Source: Ursus arctos (Eukaryota > Chordata > Mammalia > Carnivora > Ursidae). Taken from it: a stretch of 64,000 nucleotides of DNA. The first letter of the stretch is position 1. Each line of letters begins with the position of its first letter. Both the position numbers and the translations under genes were made by a program. Under the pieces are notes generated by a model. The model searched no databases. It worked only from the letters and a program-made list of their open reading frames with translations, and was not told the DNA's origin. Positions 33,978 through 45,665 of this stretch are shown here, in pieces. Where the stretch lies: the NCBI RefSeq assembly GCF_023065955.2, contig NW_026622841.1, forward strand, positions 19,651,501 through 19,715,500, given 5' to 3'.

Positions 33978-35708
33978 CTCCTGAATTGTATGAATTCTTC
34001 ATATATTTTGGATATTAAGCCCTTATCAGATACATGATTTGCAAGTATTTTCTCCCATGCAATACATTATGTTTCCATTTCACTGATGGTTTTCTTTATT
34101 CTTCAGAAACTTTTTAACTTGATGTACTCCTACTTGTTCATTTTTGTTTTTGTTGTCTTTGATTTTAGAGTCAGATCCAAAAATTTATCACCAATACCAA
34201 TCAATGTTAAAGGGCTCACTTTCTATGTTTTCTTCTAGGATTTTTATGCTTCAGGTCTTACATTCAAGTCATTAATCCATTTTGAGTTTATTTTTGTGGA
34301 TGGTGTAAGAAAGTAGTCTAGTTTCATTCTTTTGCATGTGGCTGTCCCATTTTCCCAACAGCCTTTATTCAAGAGACTGTCTTTTCCCCATTGCACATTC
34401 TTGCCTCCTTTGTCATAAATTAATTGGCCTAATATGCATGGCTTTATTTCAGGGCTCTCTGTTCTGTTCTATTGATCTATGTCTGTTTAATGCCAATACC
34501 ATACTGTTTTGATTACTTAGCCTTGTAGTATAGTTTGAAATCAGGGAGCATGATGCATTTAGATTTGTTCTTCTTTCTCAAGGCTGCTTTGGTTATTTGG
34601 AGTCTTTTGTGGCTTTATACAAATTTTAAGATTGTTCAATTCCTGAGAAAGATGCCACTGGAATTTTTATAGGGATTGCATTGACTCTGTAAATTGCTTT
34701 GAGCAATATGGACATTTTAACAATATGAATTCTTCCAATCCATGAACATTAAATATCATTCCATTTTTGTGTATGTCTTCAATTTCTTTCATCAACGTCA
34801 TAGTTTTCAGCGTACAGGTTTTTCACCTCCTCAGTTAACTTTATTCCTAGGTATTACTTTTATGCAACTAGAAGTGGGATAATTTTTCTTAAATTCTCTG
34901 ACACTTCATTGTTAGTGTATAGAAGCACAACAGATTTTTGTATATTGATTTTATACCCTATGGCTTAGTAAATTTATTAGTTTTAACAGTTTTTTGGTAG
35001 TGTCTTTAGAGTTTTCTATATATAAAATCATGTTGTCTGCAAATAGTGACAGTTATACTTCTTTTCCAATTTGGATGCCTATATTTATTTTCTTGCCTAA
35101 TTCCTCTGGCTAGGACTTTTAATACTATATTGAATAAAAGTGGCAAGAGTGGGCATCCTTGTCTTGTTCCTGATCTTAAAGGAAAAGCTTTCAGCTTTTC
35201 ACTGTTGAGTATGATGTTGCTGTTGACCTGTCATATCTGGCTTTTATTATGTTGAGTTACATTCCATCTGTACCCACTTTGTTGGGTTTTTGTCATGAAT
35301 GGATGTTGAAACTTGTCAAATCCTTTTTCTGCATCTATGGAGATGATCATATGAAATTCATCCTTTGTTTTGTTAATGTACTGTATCATGTTGAACCATC
35401 CTTCTAACCCTAGAATAAATCCCAGTTGATCATGGTGTATGATCCCTTTAATGTATTGTTGAATTCAGTTAGCTAAAATTTTGTTGAGAATTTTTACAAC
35501 CTATCTTCATGAGGGATATTGGCCCATAATTTTCTTTTGTGGTGTTCTTGTCTGGTTTGGTATCAAGGTATGCTGACTTTGTGAAATGACTTTAGAAGTG
35601 TAATCTTTGAATGTTTGGCAGAATTGATCAGTAAAGCCATCTGGTCCTAGACTTCTGTTTTGTTGGGAGGTTTTTGATTGTGATTTAATTCCTTACTACT
35701 AATCAGTC

Positions 35709-35917
35709 TTTTTTTTTTTTAATGGTTTTTCTTTAAAGATTTTATTTACTTACTTGAGAGAGAGAGAGCAAGAGTGTACACGAGCAGGTAGACAGAGAGA
35801 GAGAAGCAGACTCCCCTGCTGAGCAGGGAGCCTGACACGGAACTCAATCCCAGGACGCTGGGATCATGACCTGAGCTGAAGGCAGACATTTAACCAACTG
35901 AGCCACCCAGGCACCCC
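35709..35917 (-). mobile_element. Can-SINE, old variant, inserted in L1
   Basis: Minus-strand copy with TTAAAGATTTTATTTACTTA, CTGAGCAGGGAGCCTGACAC, ACGCTGGGATCATGACCTGA and a terminal AGCCACCCAGGCACCCC. Diverged target duplications TACTAATCAGTC (35697-35708) and TATTAATCATTC (35918-35929) flank it. It splits the L1 ORF2 and so is younger than that L1. Confidence 0.93.
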
Positions 35918-36531
35918 TATTAATCATTCGAAGGGGATTTTCTATTTGTTTATAATTCAGCCTTAGAGTATTGTATGTTTCTAGGAATGTATCCATTTCT
36001 TCTAGGTTGTCCAATTTATTGGTGTATAATTATTTATAGTCTTTTTATGATCCTTTCTACTTATGTGATATTAGTTGTAACTTCTCTTTTAACTACAATT
36101 TTACTTATCCGAGCCCTCTCTCTTTTTATTTCCTGATAAATCTAGGTAAAGTTTTGTCATTTTGGTCTATCTTTTCAAAGAACCAACTCTTAGTTTTATT
36201 GGTCTTTTTTATTGTCTGTTTAGTCTCTATTTCATTGATTTCCACTCTGATCTTTGTTATTTCCTTTCTTCTACTATGAACTTCACTTGTTGTTCTTTTT
36301 CTAGTTCCTTTAGGTTAAAGTTAGATTGTTTATTTCAGATTTTTCCTATTTTTTCATGTAGGGCTGTATCTTCCCTATTAGAACTGCTTTTGCTGCATCC
36401 TACAGATTTTGATATGTTATATTTCCATTTTCATTTGTCTCAAGGTGTTTTTATTTCTTCTTTGGTTTTGTTGTTGTTGTTGTTGTTGTTGACCCTTGTT
36501 CAATAGCATATTGTTTCATCTCCACATATTT
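35918..36531 (-). mobile_element. L1 LINE ORF2, part upstream of the SINE
   Basis: Antisense ORF2 continues: AGAGTATTGTATGTTTCTAG, TTCTTCTAGGTTGTCCAATT, TCTTTTCAAAGAACCAACTC, TCATTGATTTCCACTCTGAT and TGCTGCATCCTACAGATTTT. It ends near 36531, where the orientation of the L1 sequence switches. A (TTG)n run lies at 36467-36492. Confidence 0.88.
36467..36492 (+). repeat. (TTG)n microsatellite
   Basis: Eight TTG/GTT units are directly visible, inside antisense L1 ORF2. Confidence 0.93.
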
Positions 36532-37012
36532 GTCCCTCGGGGGCACCTCCAGACCAAGAGGTAAACCTACAGTTCAGCAACATCAGCAGGGGTTACAAGT
36601 ATAGTCCCACAGGACTGTACATATTTGCACACTTTAAAAGTTGCTATCTGAGGATCTGGCTTCCAATCACCCTAAAACTAGGTGCTAAATGAGATCCCTC
36701 CTTTAGAACACTGACAGGTCTTGGCACACCCTCAATAACTGTGTTCTATCAAGAATCAATCAGGCCACTTTGATCATCACAAAGGGAGAGACGACCAAGA
36801 ACTACGGCGAGGCTGAACTGTAAGTTTCATCTCTTACACAAGGCCACCCCTTCAAGACTGAGAGAGGTAGCTCTTTTGCCTAATACAGACAAATAAACAC
36901 AGAGAGTCAAGCAAAATGAGGAAACAGAGGAATATGTTTCAAATGAAAGCCAAAGATACAGACCTTAGGAAAAAACCTCAATAATAAGTAATTTATCTGA
37001 TAAAGAGCTTAT
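36532..37012 (+). mobile_element. L1 5' UTR and ORF1 start, inverted segment
   Basis: The plus strand here matches an L1M-type 5' UTR and ORF1 beginning: CAACATCAGCAGGGGTTACA, TCACCCTAAAACTAGGTGCT, AGAATCAATCAGGCCACTTT, AAGACTGAGAGAGGTAGCTC, then AAAATGAGGAAACAGAGGAA and GTAATTTATCTGATAAAGAG. It abuts the minus-strand ORF2 end to end, giving an L1 with an inverted 5' part and a missing middle. Confidence 0.8.
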
Positions 37013-37075
37013 TGACCAACTACTGTGTGCAAAGGTCAGTGCTACTCACTGACAGAATACACAATAAAAAAAAAA
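37013..37075 (-). mobile_element. Small L2-like 3' end fragment
   Basis: TTATTGACCAACTACTGTGT, GCAAAGGTCAGTGCTACTCA resembles the reverse L2 terminus. Short, so tentative. It forms the right flank of the inverted L1. Confidence 0.4.
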
Positions 37076-37174
37076 ATGAAAAGGAAATGTTTGCTTGCCT
37101 CTGGTCAGAATACGATAATAGAAACTGGTGCTGGGTTTGTATTTAATTATACAAGTCCAGAGCTGTAGAGAAAA

Positions 37175-37430
37175 TTTTGAAGTCTTCTGATCCCCCACAA
37201 ACTCACTTCAAAATGAGGCATCAAGGGCTGAGCAGGTTAAGTGACACAAAGCTAATGAGTGACCCCTCACTAACGCCTGTTTGCTGCTTTGATATTTGCC
37301 CCTACTTCAGCACACTACAGAACACATTAGAACCATCAGTCCAATATCTTCATTTTAGGGACAAGATAAATGAGAGTAATTTGTTTGTCCAGAGTGACAT
37401 AGAGTGAACTTAGGGGGAAAATTAGTATTA
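37175..37430 (-). mobile_element. MIR-type SINE remnants
   Basis: Two MIR-like reverse blocks are seen: GGGCTGAGCAGGTTAAGTGA with CACAAAGCTAATGAGTGA, and CTTCATTTTAGGGACAAGAT with TGTCCAGAGTGACATAGAG. They may be two elements or one rearranged copy. Confidence 0.55.
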
Positions 37431-37494
37431 GAATTTAACAGGTTCCCTTAGCTATATTGTCTTTCTCTGTTTTTTATTTGTTTTGGGTCATTTG

Positions 37495-37810
37495 CAAGCT
37501 CAAGAGAGCTTCCTTAGTCTACTAATCTCCCAACCTTTAAGGCCCATCTCAGATGATCCTTCATTCATGAAGCTTTCCTGATTCTTCCCCAACTTGACAT
37601 ATATTTTCCCTCTTATTTGTTTATAACACATTTATTTCTCTTGCTGAATTTTGTACTATATTTATTTGGATGCTTATTTAATTTCTTTTACTGAGTTGTC
37701 AGTTCCTCAAAGGTAAAACCTTTATCTGTTGTATTTTCATATTATCCACAGTTATTAACATAATACCATACATATAATGTTTTCATTAGTATTTGGTAAA
37801 TTGAATGGAA
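37495..37810 (+). mobile_element. L2 LINE 3' end fragment
   Basis: TTCATGAAGCTTTCCTGATT, TCCTCAAAGGTAAAACCTTT and the terminal ATACCATACATATAATGTTT...AAATTGAATGG follow the L2 sense order with AT-rich drift. Confidence 0.5.
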
Positions 37811-38179
37811 TTCTTTAGAAATTATCCACATATGTACCTGTTCTATAAATTACAGTGAAGGCAGTTTCTGAATCAAATGACCAGGGAATTGACAACAATT
37901 TTAATTGTCATGCCTCCAATTAGAAATTGGATTTAAGAATACTTGGTTATTATCTAACAGAGGGCAAAGAACTGCCTGGAAAACACAAGAAAACAACTTG
38001 GGTTACAAGACATCCATTAATGTTACTCCTAACCTTCACCAGATTCCTCAAAAATAGTTCTTTGTTCTAAAAATCCTTCCTCCTTCCCCAGAGAAAGGGA
38101 AGATTCCACACTCACTGAGTCACAACTGGTTTCACAAAAGGATTTCTCCTTGTTTCAAAGGAATGACAAGATTAGTGAC

Positions 38180-38317
38180 AGAAAAGTGCAATTCTTTAGT
38201 TGCGTATAACGCAACTAATGAATCATCGAACTTTACATCAGAAACCAGGGATGTACTGTATGGTGACTAATATAACATAATAAAAAAACATTAAAAAAAA
38301 AGAAAAGTGCAGTTCTT
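38180..38317 (+). mobile_element. Very short L1 3' end insertion with target duplications
   Basis: The insert at 38197-38300 (104 nt) ends with GGGATGTACTGTATGGTGAC, TAATATAACATAATAAAAA and an A-rich tail, which is the terminal 3' UTR of carnivore L1 as I recall it. Target duplications AGAAAAGTGCAATTCTT (38180-38196) and AGAAAAGTGCAGTTCTT (38301-38317) differ at one base. Severe 5' truncation. The 5' junction includes a 10-bp palindrome. Confidence 0.88.
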
Positions 38318-40273
38318 GATTTGTGTTGGGTTTCCTACAGCATGCCATCCTTTCTGAAGAAGGTGGCATTGCTATTTCTTTGAAGGGGATAGAGGAAGGC
38401 AGAGGAAAATTTGATAAATAATCAAATGAACACTTTGAGGAGAGCATCAAGAAAGCCAATTTGATGAGTTAGGGAAAGACATAAATCAAAAGTATAAAGG
38501 AAATTTTGGAAGGATCATCTATGTTTAACTAAAATACCAGAGCTTTTAGGCACTAAATTTTATTTTGGATCAAATCATTCAAACAGGTGAAATACATGTA
38601 GAAGTTCAGAGCCTTTGCACTAACTGGTGGAACAATTTGAGTTAACACAAAATTTAAATGGATTTTTGGCAGGTACGATAATCTGATTTAAATGTCCAAC
38701 AGCTTTTACTCTATGGAACATTATGGGGAAAAAAACATTTCTTGGTTCAGATGTACCTTATGTTTTATTCTTGATTCAGGTGTACATTGTAGATGAAATT
38801 AATAACCACCTTTATAGATTTTACATAACTTGAAGCAATCCTGTTCAGTTGGAAAATATGGAAAAAGAGCAAGGCCAGAACTTGAGAGCTTAGTGATAGG
38901 AGTCAACTTTATGTACACAAGCTTTGGGCAAATTGAGATTCAAAAAGTCAGATTACTAAACAATGACACACAGGCTGCACTTAAAAATAGATAATAGTAC
39001 CTGAAAAAAGTATTGATTCAATAAAAATCAGCCAATGTTTATTGAGATTCTGCTCTGTTTAAGGTATAATCTGGATAGCTATTTGCCAGGAATAGAGCCC
39101 ACGGAATAATCATACATTCTTTCTGATTCATAGTCCAAATTAGAGTGGCCCTTCCTAGGTATAATATGGTGAGCATGCATGGCAAGGTTTAGAGAAATCC
39201 CAAATCTGGGGTTTAGCGACATCAAATTATGGTTGGCGGTATTTCTTCATATCTCAAAGCAGGTCACGTTACTGGTATTTTAAACCAGTCCTGTGTCACT
39301 CTGTATATATGAGTCTGAGGTATATATAGCTTTTATTTCATTGTTCTTCAAGTATCTATTTTTCTTCCCTACCTTTTATATCAATGTATTTACAAACACT
39401 AATGTAGATGTAATTGCTTGGAAAAAAAAAAAAAAACTTTACAGGATCATGTCCTTCTCAACTGGAAATTATGATTTTTTGGTGTATTACCTAGTGTCAT
39501 CCAGATAATAATGGGGTCATATCTCATACTTTCATATGCAGACAAACTGCATATGTGATATGTTAAGGGTCATTCATAAGATTTGCCACAAACCCAATGG
39601 AGCATAAATTTCAGGCCCCCTTACTTGCCTGGAGTAATCAAAACATCATATTTCTTTTACTAAATGTACAAAAATATGATATTTTCACTGCCACTGGTTA
39701 AGAATACTGTCAACTTCCATTATGACTTTTCCTCTGTCACGTTTCCTCTCATATCAGACATATATAAGTGGCCATGAGTATTTGGGGCACATGACAAGGG
39801 AATGTGGAGTTGAAAATTGGCCATTTTAACCACAGTTTACATGGTCTGAGTATTTACAAAGTCCTGATTTCATATACATGAAAAGCAGTTTCTTTAATCT
39901 CCTTAACAGAATTTACTAAAGATCGGAGAGAATATTCACATAAAAAACTAACTGAAAATTAAACAATAGTGATAATGACCATGATGAAATCAATCAAGTA
40001 TCAAGAAGAGGGCTGTAACAAAACATCAGATTAAAGAAATTATCTGACAAAAGCAGTAATTTATTGAGAGGGAATACCTTCTAGAGAGATGTAATGAATC
40101 AACGCTCTTCATAGTTGGATAACTTAATTAATGAAGAGGTACAAATCCATGAACACTAGAAAATGATTTAAATTTCTTTTTCAGATTTCACACAAAACAG
40201 GATGGCAACAAGTAGAAGACAAAACTCAGAATATGTCATTACAACAAGGACATCAATGACAAACTGGTAAATG
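38318..40273. other. Anonymous non-coding sequence
   Basis: AT-rich. A 14-15 A run lies near 39421-39436. No transposon or exon recognised. Confidence 0.55.
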
Positions 40274-40282
40274 AATATCATC

Positions 40283-40471
40283 TTTTTTGTTTAATTTTAT
40301 TTATTTTTTTTGACAGAGAGAGAGAGAGAACACAAGCAGGGGGAGCAGAGGCAGAGGGAGAAACAGAGAGCTGATGCAGAGAGCCTGATGTGGGGCTCGA
40401 TCCCAGGACCCTGGGATCATGACCTAGGCCAGAGGCAGACGTTTAACCGACTGAGCCACCCAGGCATCCCA
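40283..40471 (-). mobile_element. Can-SINE, old variant
   Basis: Minus-strand copy with TTAATTTTATTTATTTTTTT, GAACACAAGCAGGGGGAGCA, GGGGCTCGATCCCAGGACCC and a terminal GAGCCACCCAGGCATCCC. Nine-nt target duplications AATATCATC flank it (40274-40282 and 40472-40480). Confidence 0.94.
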
Positions 40472-40480
40472 AATATCATC

Positions 40481-43309
40481 AATTTAAACAGTACTCAGGA
40501 TTAGATACTGCATAAGAAAACCTAAAATACCTTAAAAACTATAGGTCGTAAATGAGGAAACCTAGTAGAGGTTACCGAATTTGTTTACAATTCTATAAAT
40601 TTGTATCACACTACCAAAAAAAAGGTGTGAAGCTGAAAAAAATCTTTCCTACATTACCTATCAGTTACATGCATGTGTATACATCCCAGCCTGTGCACAC
40701 ACAGATTCTGATCAATTATGCTAATAGAGACCTAATTATCTATTTTTCCCATAAAAAAAAGATCTTACAAATCTTTATCATATAAAGAACATAAAGCCAA
40801 AAAAAAAAAACCATAGAAAAACAAGGTATTATAAGTGTCAATTTATTAATAAAAATATTTCTAGATTTTCTGTTTGTTCTTGTCTTTTTCAGATTTTAGA
40901 AGAAGATAAAATTTCTTCTGATTTTTTTTGTCATTTCAGATAATTATTTGCTTCCATATTAATTTTGTATTCATAATTAATTTATAATCAAATCAAAGAG
41001 GCTTCCCCCAGAATTATAAGCTTCAGGCCCCATAAAACCCATTATTTTCCTTTATTACAGGGATGATTTCAACTAGCACTATCTTGTTCTTAAATATTTA
41101 CAAAGAAAAAAAATACATAACCCTTTTCAGTCTACGCCATCAAAACACTCTTCCTCAGAAATAGATTACATTTTCCCTGCTACATTTATACAATGTGTTC
41201 ATATTCCATTTTTAGTGGACATACACAAAAAAAGATACTGGAATTGATAAAATTATATAACTCTCAGCTTTCTCAGGAAAGAGTGGATTGAATTTCATAC
41301 TATCTTTTTTATTATTATACTATCCATCATTCTCTTTCAAATAAAGATGAAAAAGCTTATGGTCAAAAGTATGACTAACTGCAAATGTTATAATAGTCCT
41401 TTAATTAACAACCAACAGACAAGGTGTAGCGATTAGAACCCACTCAGATGCTGCAGAGCAATACCTCCTCTCCTGTCCCCACAAAATTCTGATTTTATCT
41501 GCAAATTTTGGTATCGACTCACCCTGATATTAGCTCGGGAATCCGTGGGATTCCAGGATCTCTCTTTTGTTCTGACTCTGGTGTTCTTTACATACTTGTG
41601 ACAGACCTGCTTTCCTACTCTACTCACGCTTCACGTGTTCATTTTTGTGTATAGCTCTTAACTGAGAGCGGGCCTGTTCCTGCCCTGAGACCAGGGCTGC
41701 TGGTTACCGGCTTGCGCTAAACCAGCCTAGGAGTCTCATGGCCCTCTGCCCACTGATTCCTGGCTCTATTCTGACCCCTAGCGCCCACTGCAGAAACCAC
41801 GCTATTTGAAGCCCTTACCGCTGTTGGGCCCTATTGGATGGCTCTGATTGAATTGTCTCAATGAGGACCACGCTAGTAATTTTTTCCTTATACAAAGTAT
41901 GAAGCATTAGTTAGAAATAAAGAAATTTCTGAAAACTAAGGTGATAGAGACAGGAAATTCATCCTCCTTTAAGCAAAATGAAGTTTCTCAACTGACCTTG
42001 GTTATGTATTCCCCTATCTTTCACCTTCCTTCTTCATCCGTTCATTTAACACGAGTATCTGGCAAAGTGCTACGGTCAACTGGACACATTCACGTCACAG
42101 TGTGGCCTGCAGCTCGCCATTGTCCACACTCACAAATACATTCAGCCCAGAATGCTGCGGAGTAGGTGTCTGTCCAGCAACACCAGTCTGGAGTGAAGAG
42201 CCATTGAACAGGTAGTTCTGAATAACAAAGTGGTTGATTCCCGTGCTAAAAAAAACCCAACATTTTAGGGTCTGGAAAAACTGAACCAGCACTTGGTGTT
42301 CTGAATGACTATATGATGTGGAGTCACTTGAAATAAGCTGGGAGACCTAATCGGTTAGGTGCAATGTGGAACAGAAAGAGAAGACTTTCAGCTGAAAGAG
42401 AACCAGAGAGTAGACACAAAGAAAAGGCAGAAACGGTGTCAGCGATCGCAAGGAAATACAAAATGGTGCTTTCGTGTTGTGCTTCTGTTACTTTAAAAAA
42501 ATATATCACAGGAGGTTGGTAACTTCTTGATCATTCTTGTTGAATTTTGCAGGGTAGAGGTCATGTTAATTACTTAGCCAACAGACCAATGACCATCTCT
42601 CACTTTTTTCAGTAGATTGATAACACTACTCAGTTATCATCCTTAGTACACTCAGTGAGAGATGTTCTCACTTTCATATAGAAACAAATAGACTGCCGAT
42701 AGGCAATACTACCAAATCTGTCTTGAAATGGCCAGTGAAAACAAAGTCACTATGGACTGAGGTCTCCGTGAGTTCATTGTTTTTGATTTCATTGCAGGGC
42801 TCTGGACAAAGAACAGATTGTGGTGACACTGTTATTTGCTTTCCACGTAATATTCAGTGTCCTCTTGTGTAATATTTTTCCCTGACCATTACCCATTGAC
42901 ATCTAGATTACTTGTTTACGGACTCATTTGGCTTACGGAACTCTCACGGCGATGCTGGAATGGGGGCATTCGCTATTATTGGCTTTCCCTACCAGGAACT
43001 CGCACTGAATGTTCATAAAGATGGGGGTGTGGGGTCAGACCAGGCATCTGCACAATGAAACTACTGCTGAGGGACGATCCCATGCAGTCCATACTGTTGG
43101 CCTGTCCTACTGGGGCTCTCCTTAGCTCCAAAGAAGGTTAATGCCAAAGTGCTTAGAAGGACGAAGATACCTGTGAAACCCTACAGAAATGTTTTTGTTT
43201 TAGAGAAAAACCTAGGGGAGGATATGATAAGTAAATAAACAATAAACTATTTTACACATAGTGTATAGAACTGCAGTGTGGCTTTACCCATTTTTTCTGG
43301 AGCTGACAA
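40481..43309. other. Anonymous non-coding sequence
   Basis: Two compositional zones are visible. 40500-41430 is very AT-rich with several A-only runs. 41430-42500 is clearly higher in GC, with a few CpG sites including GCGATCGC at 42442-42449. No repeat family or exon is recognised in either; open frames reach 74 codons. Confidence 0.5.
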
Positions 43310-43480
43310 TCTGTCTAGTACTGTGCTAAGCAATTCAGATATATTACGTCCTTCAACATTCACAACCAACTTGGGTACAGACGAAGAAACAGTTGCCAGA
43401 GGGATTAAAATGCCCGAAGCCAAATGGATATTAAGTAGCCAAGCCTGTAAGTCAGAATAAGAGTCTTGGAATGTGCTGCC
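43310..43480 (-). mobile_element. MIR SINE remnant
   Basis: TCTAGTACTGTGCTAAGCAA, TTCAACATTCACAACCAACT, ACGAAGAAACAGTTGCCAGA and AAGTAGCCAAGCCTGTAAGT follow the MIR reverse complement. A 108-codon minus-strand open frame crosses it and is not a gene. Confidence 0.65.
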
Positions 43481-43939
43481 TGGAGATATGCAGAGAGAGT
43501 GGAGAGGCAGCGGATAGTTTCGAAAACAGGAGCAGAGCACAAAAATGCAAGATGCGTGATTATAAATATCCACCTGGCATAGCTAGTCCGTCCACGTGGG
43601 CGGGGTGAGTAAAATGTCTGCTACAGGAGGCCTCTCTCCTCTGCTCTGACAGGGGAGAGAGACATCTGGCTGCTCGAAGGAGCACAGAAATGTCTCCACT
43701 CTTATGCCCGAGTCAGTTCCCCACCCTAGCACAGGTACCTTTTAAGGTTAAAAACAACAAACAGACAAACAAAACAAAACTCTATTTCATGCTGCTTTCC
43801 TAGGACTTCGCTAGTTCATTCCTCAACAGCCGCTTACAATGTGATTATACATTCATATACACGATTTATTTGCACATACACAGTGGGTTTCTTCCCCACT
43901 ACTCTGATTTGGCAAAGCAGGTGTCCCCTGACTGGCCAG

Positions 43940-44118
43940 CAGTGCTTCTCGCTGTTGCCTGCACATGAAAATCACCAGGAGGATTTTTAAAACATAGGAT
44001 GCCTGGGTGTAACCCACCACAACTAAACCACCGTCTCTGAGGAAGAGGGTCAGCGCATCTTGCTTCATGAAAGCTCCCCAGATGATTCCAGTGGGCAGCC
44101 AGGGCTGAGAGTTGCCAT
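43940..44118. mobile_element. MER5A/B-like hAT element
   Basis: It starts CAGTGCTTCTCGCTGTTGCC, followed by GCACATGAAAATCACCAGGA, GGATTTTTAAAACATAGGAT and CCCAGATGATTCCAGTGGGC, and ends near GAGAGTTGCC. This is the MER5 layout. The overlapping 137-codon minus-strand open frame is an accident of this element and its flank. Confidence 0.75.
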
Positions 44119-44964
44119 GAAGCCTGACTGAAGACAGGTTCGGGGCTCAGGTTTACAGAATTATTCAGAAGTGGACAACCACTCCCTAGGCTCCCCTGCC
44201 TCAACTTACACATGAACAGAGCACAGACAAATTTACAATGGTGTGTTAGGAAGTGCCAAGTAAATGGTTGCAAGCAATAACAATGACTAGAAGAACCATG
44301 TCCCATCCTCACCTCACAATTTAGGTCCTAGAATGTGAGCCAGATGGGGCCACTGAGGACAACTAAAAACCACTGACTAGTATGAACTCTTACTTCGAAG
44401 TCCCAGAAATGTTAACTTCAGGAAGGACCTTTCCAGCTCAGCATTTTCTCTAATTACTGTGACTCCTCCCCAGGTGTTTTCTCACAAACCTGATAGGCGT
44501 GAAGCTCAGTTTTCGTGGATCTTCTCTATTCTGTGCTTTGTTAATTTCCTTTCATCTTTTACATCTTCCCTTCAGCATTTGGGGAGACTTAACCACCTCG
44601 TTGATCAAATATTGTGAGACCAGAGAGAAACATAATCCACACATTTGCTGCTGGTTTCAAAATACGTGTTTCATTCAATCTCACTTGGGAATTTTTAGAC
44701 TTGCGTTGCCACACTCTAACGGATCCCTGAATTCGTTGTGCCCAAAATTGAGCTCAGATTTTTTTTCAACTGCCCCTAGAGTCTTGTGAGCCGCAAACCT
44801 ATATCCCTTGGCTAGATTCCTTTCACATTCAAATATCTCATCACCTGTGGTCGCTCCTCCGGTGTGATCCAGGCACCTCAAAAGCAAGATGTCCAAAACC
44901 AAATTGACTGTCTTCCTCTTCATGCCTATTTCTTCCCCAAAATTCTGAGTTAGTGTCATAACTA
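44119..44964. other. Anonymous non-coding sequence
   Basis: No repeat family or exon recognised with confidence. Overlapping open frames of 96 and 92 codons on opposite strands (44499-44789 and 44681-44959) have no domain. Confidence 0.5.
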
Positions 44965-45665
44965 TCCATCCAGTTAACTAAGCTAGAACTCTGGGCATCA
45001 TTCTTGATTTTTCCCCTTATTGCTACCTCACTAAGTGTTACTGATCTCTCCTACCACCCTCTTAAACACCCCCACATCAGCCCTAGCTAAGGCTCCTATC
45101 TCTTGCAAACAGTATTACTTGCAATGCCCAAAGCTTCTAGTATTGTCTTTCTCAGATGCATAAGCCCTGACACAGCCAGAAGACAAAATGTAAATTTTAT
45201 ACTGTTCCATTGCCCCCTTAACTTACAGTGTCTCCCCAGGACAGGATAAAGTCCTGTGTTTCCAGCTGGCCTTGGATCTTTCTGGGGACCGGCACCTGTC
45301 TCCCCCTCCACTCATAGCTTCTATGAGCCTCTAAGACTCAGTTCTCCAGAAATAATAAATCATTTGCAGTCCCCTCCAACTTGCTTTGTAACCTTCGCCT
45401 TTGGCCCTCTCCCTTTTGTTTGGCTAACTCCTACCTACCATGTAAGATTCTCATGTATGTTACATCCTCCTCCAGGAAACTGTGCCTTGTCCTCATTGCT
45501 TCCCAGGCTCTTCTTTGATTTCATAATATTCTATGCAATTCTCTATCATTAAAAATAATCCTCCTCCTCTTTGTCTACAATGTAAGCTCCTTGAATTCGG
45601 TGACAGTCCTCTGGATCCTCAGCAGGTAGACAGAGCCTGGCACTCAAAGAAACACTGTGAATTAT
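44965..45665 (+). mobile_element. L2 LINE 3' region
   Basis: Blocks run in L2 order: AGAACTCTGGGCATCATTCT with TGATTTTTCC, CTCTTGCAAACAGTATTACT, TTGCCCCCTTAACTTACAGT, AGGACAGGATAAAGTCCTGT, TTTGGCTAACTCCTACCTAC, CTCCTCCAGGAAACTGTGCC, TGTAAGCTCCTTGAATTCGG, and a terminal AGAGCCTGGCACTCAAAGAA. A long, well-ordered fossil. Confidence 0.8.

Larger units (their letters stand above)
32880..35708 (-). mobile_element. L1 LINE: 3' UTR and ORF2 3' half, inactive
   Basis: On the minus strand the 3' end starts at a short poly(T) near 32880. The 3' UTR follows, then ORF2 running upstream. The reverse-transcriptase hallmark DAEKGFDK is readable in the complement of 35312-35335, and the catalytic FADD box appears as FADN in the complement of 35029-35046 (second Asp codon changed, consistent with CpG decay). 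Numerous stops and indels break the frame. A (GT)(GA) tract (33408-33478) and a (TTTA) tract (33943-33977) interrupt it. It continues beyond a SINE at 35709. Confidence 0.92.

Noticed and set aside
35046..35255. Open frame on the plus strand across the L1
   Set aside because: It is the antisense of L1 ORF2 reverse transcriptase; the true (broken) reading frame is on the other strand.
43899..44312. 137-codon minus-strand open frame
   Set aside because: Its core is a MER5-type DNA transposon and another open frame overlaps it in a different phase. No domain is seen.
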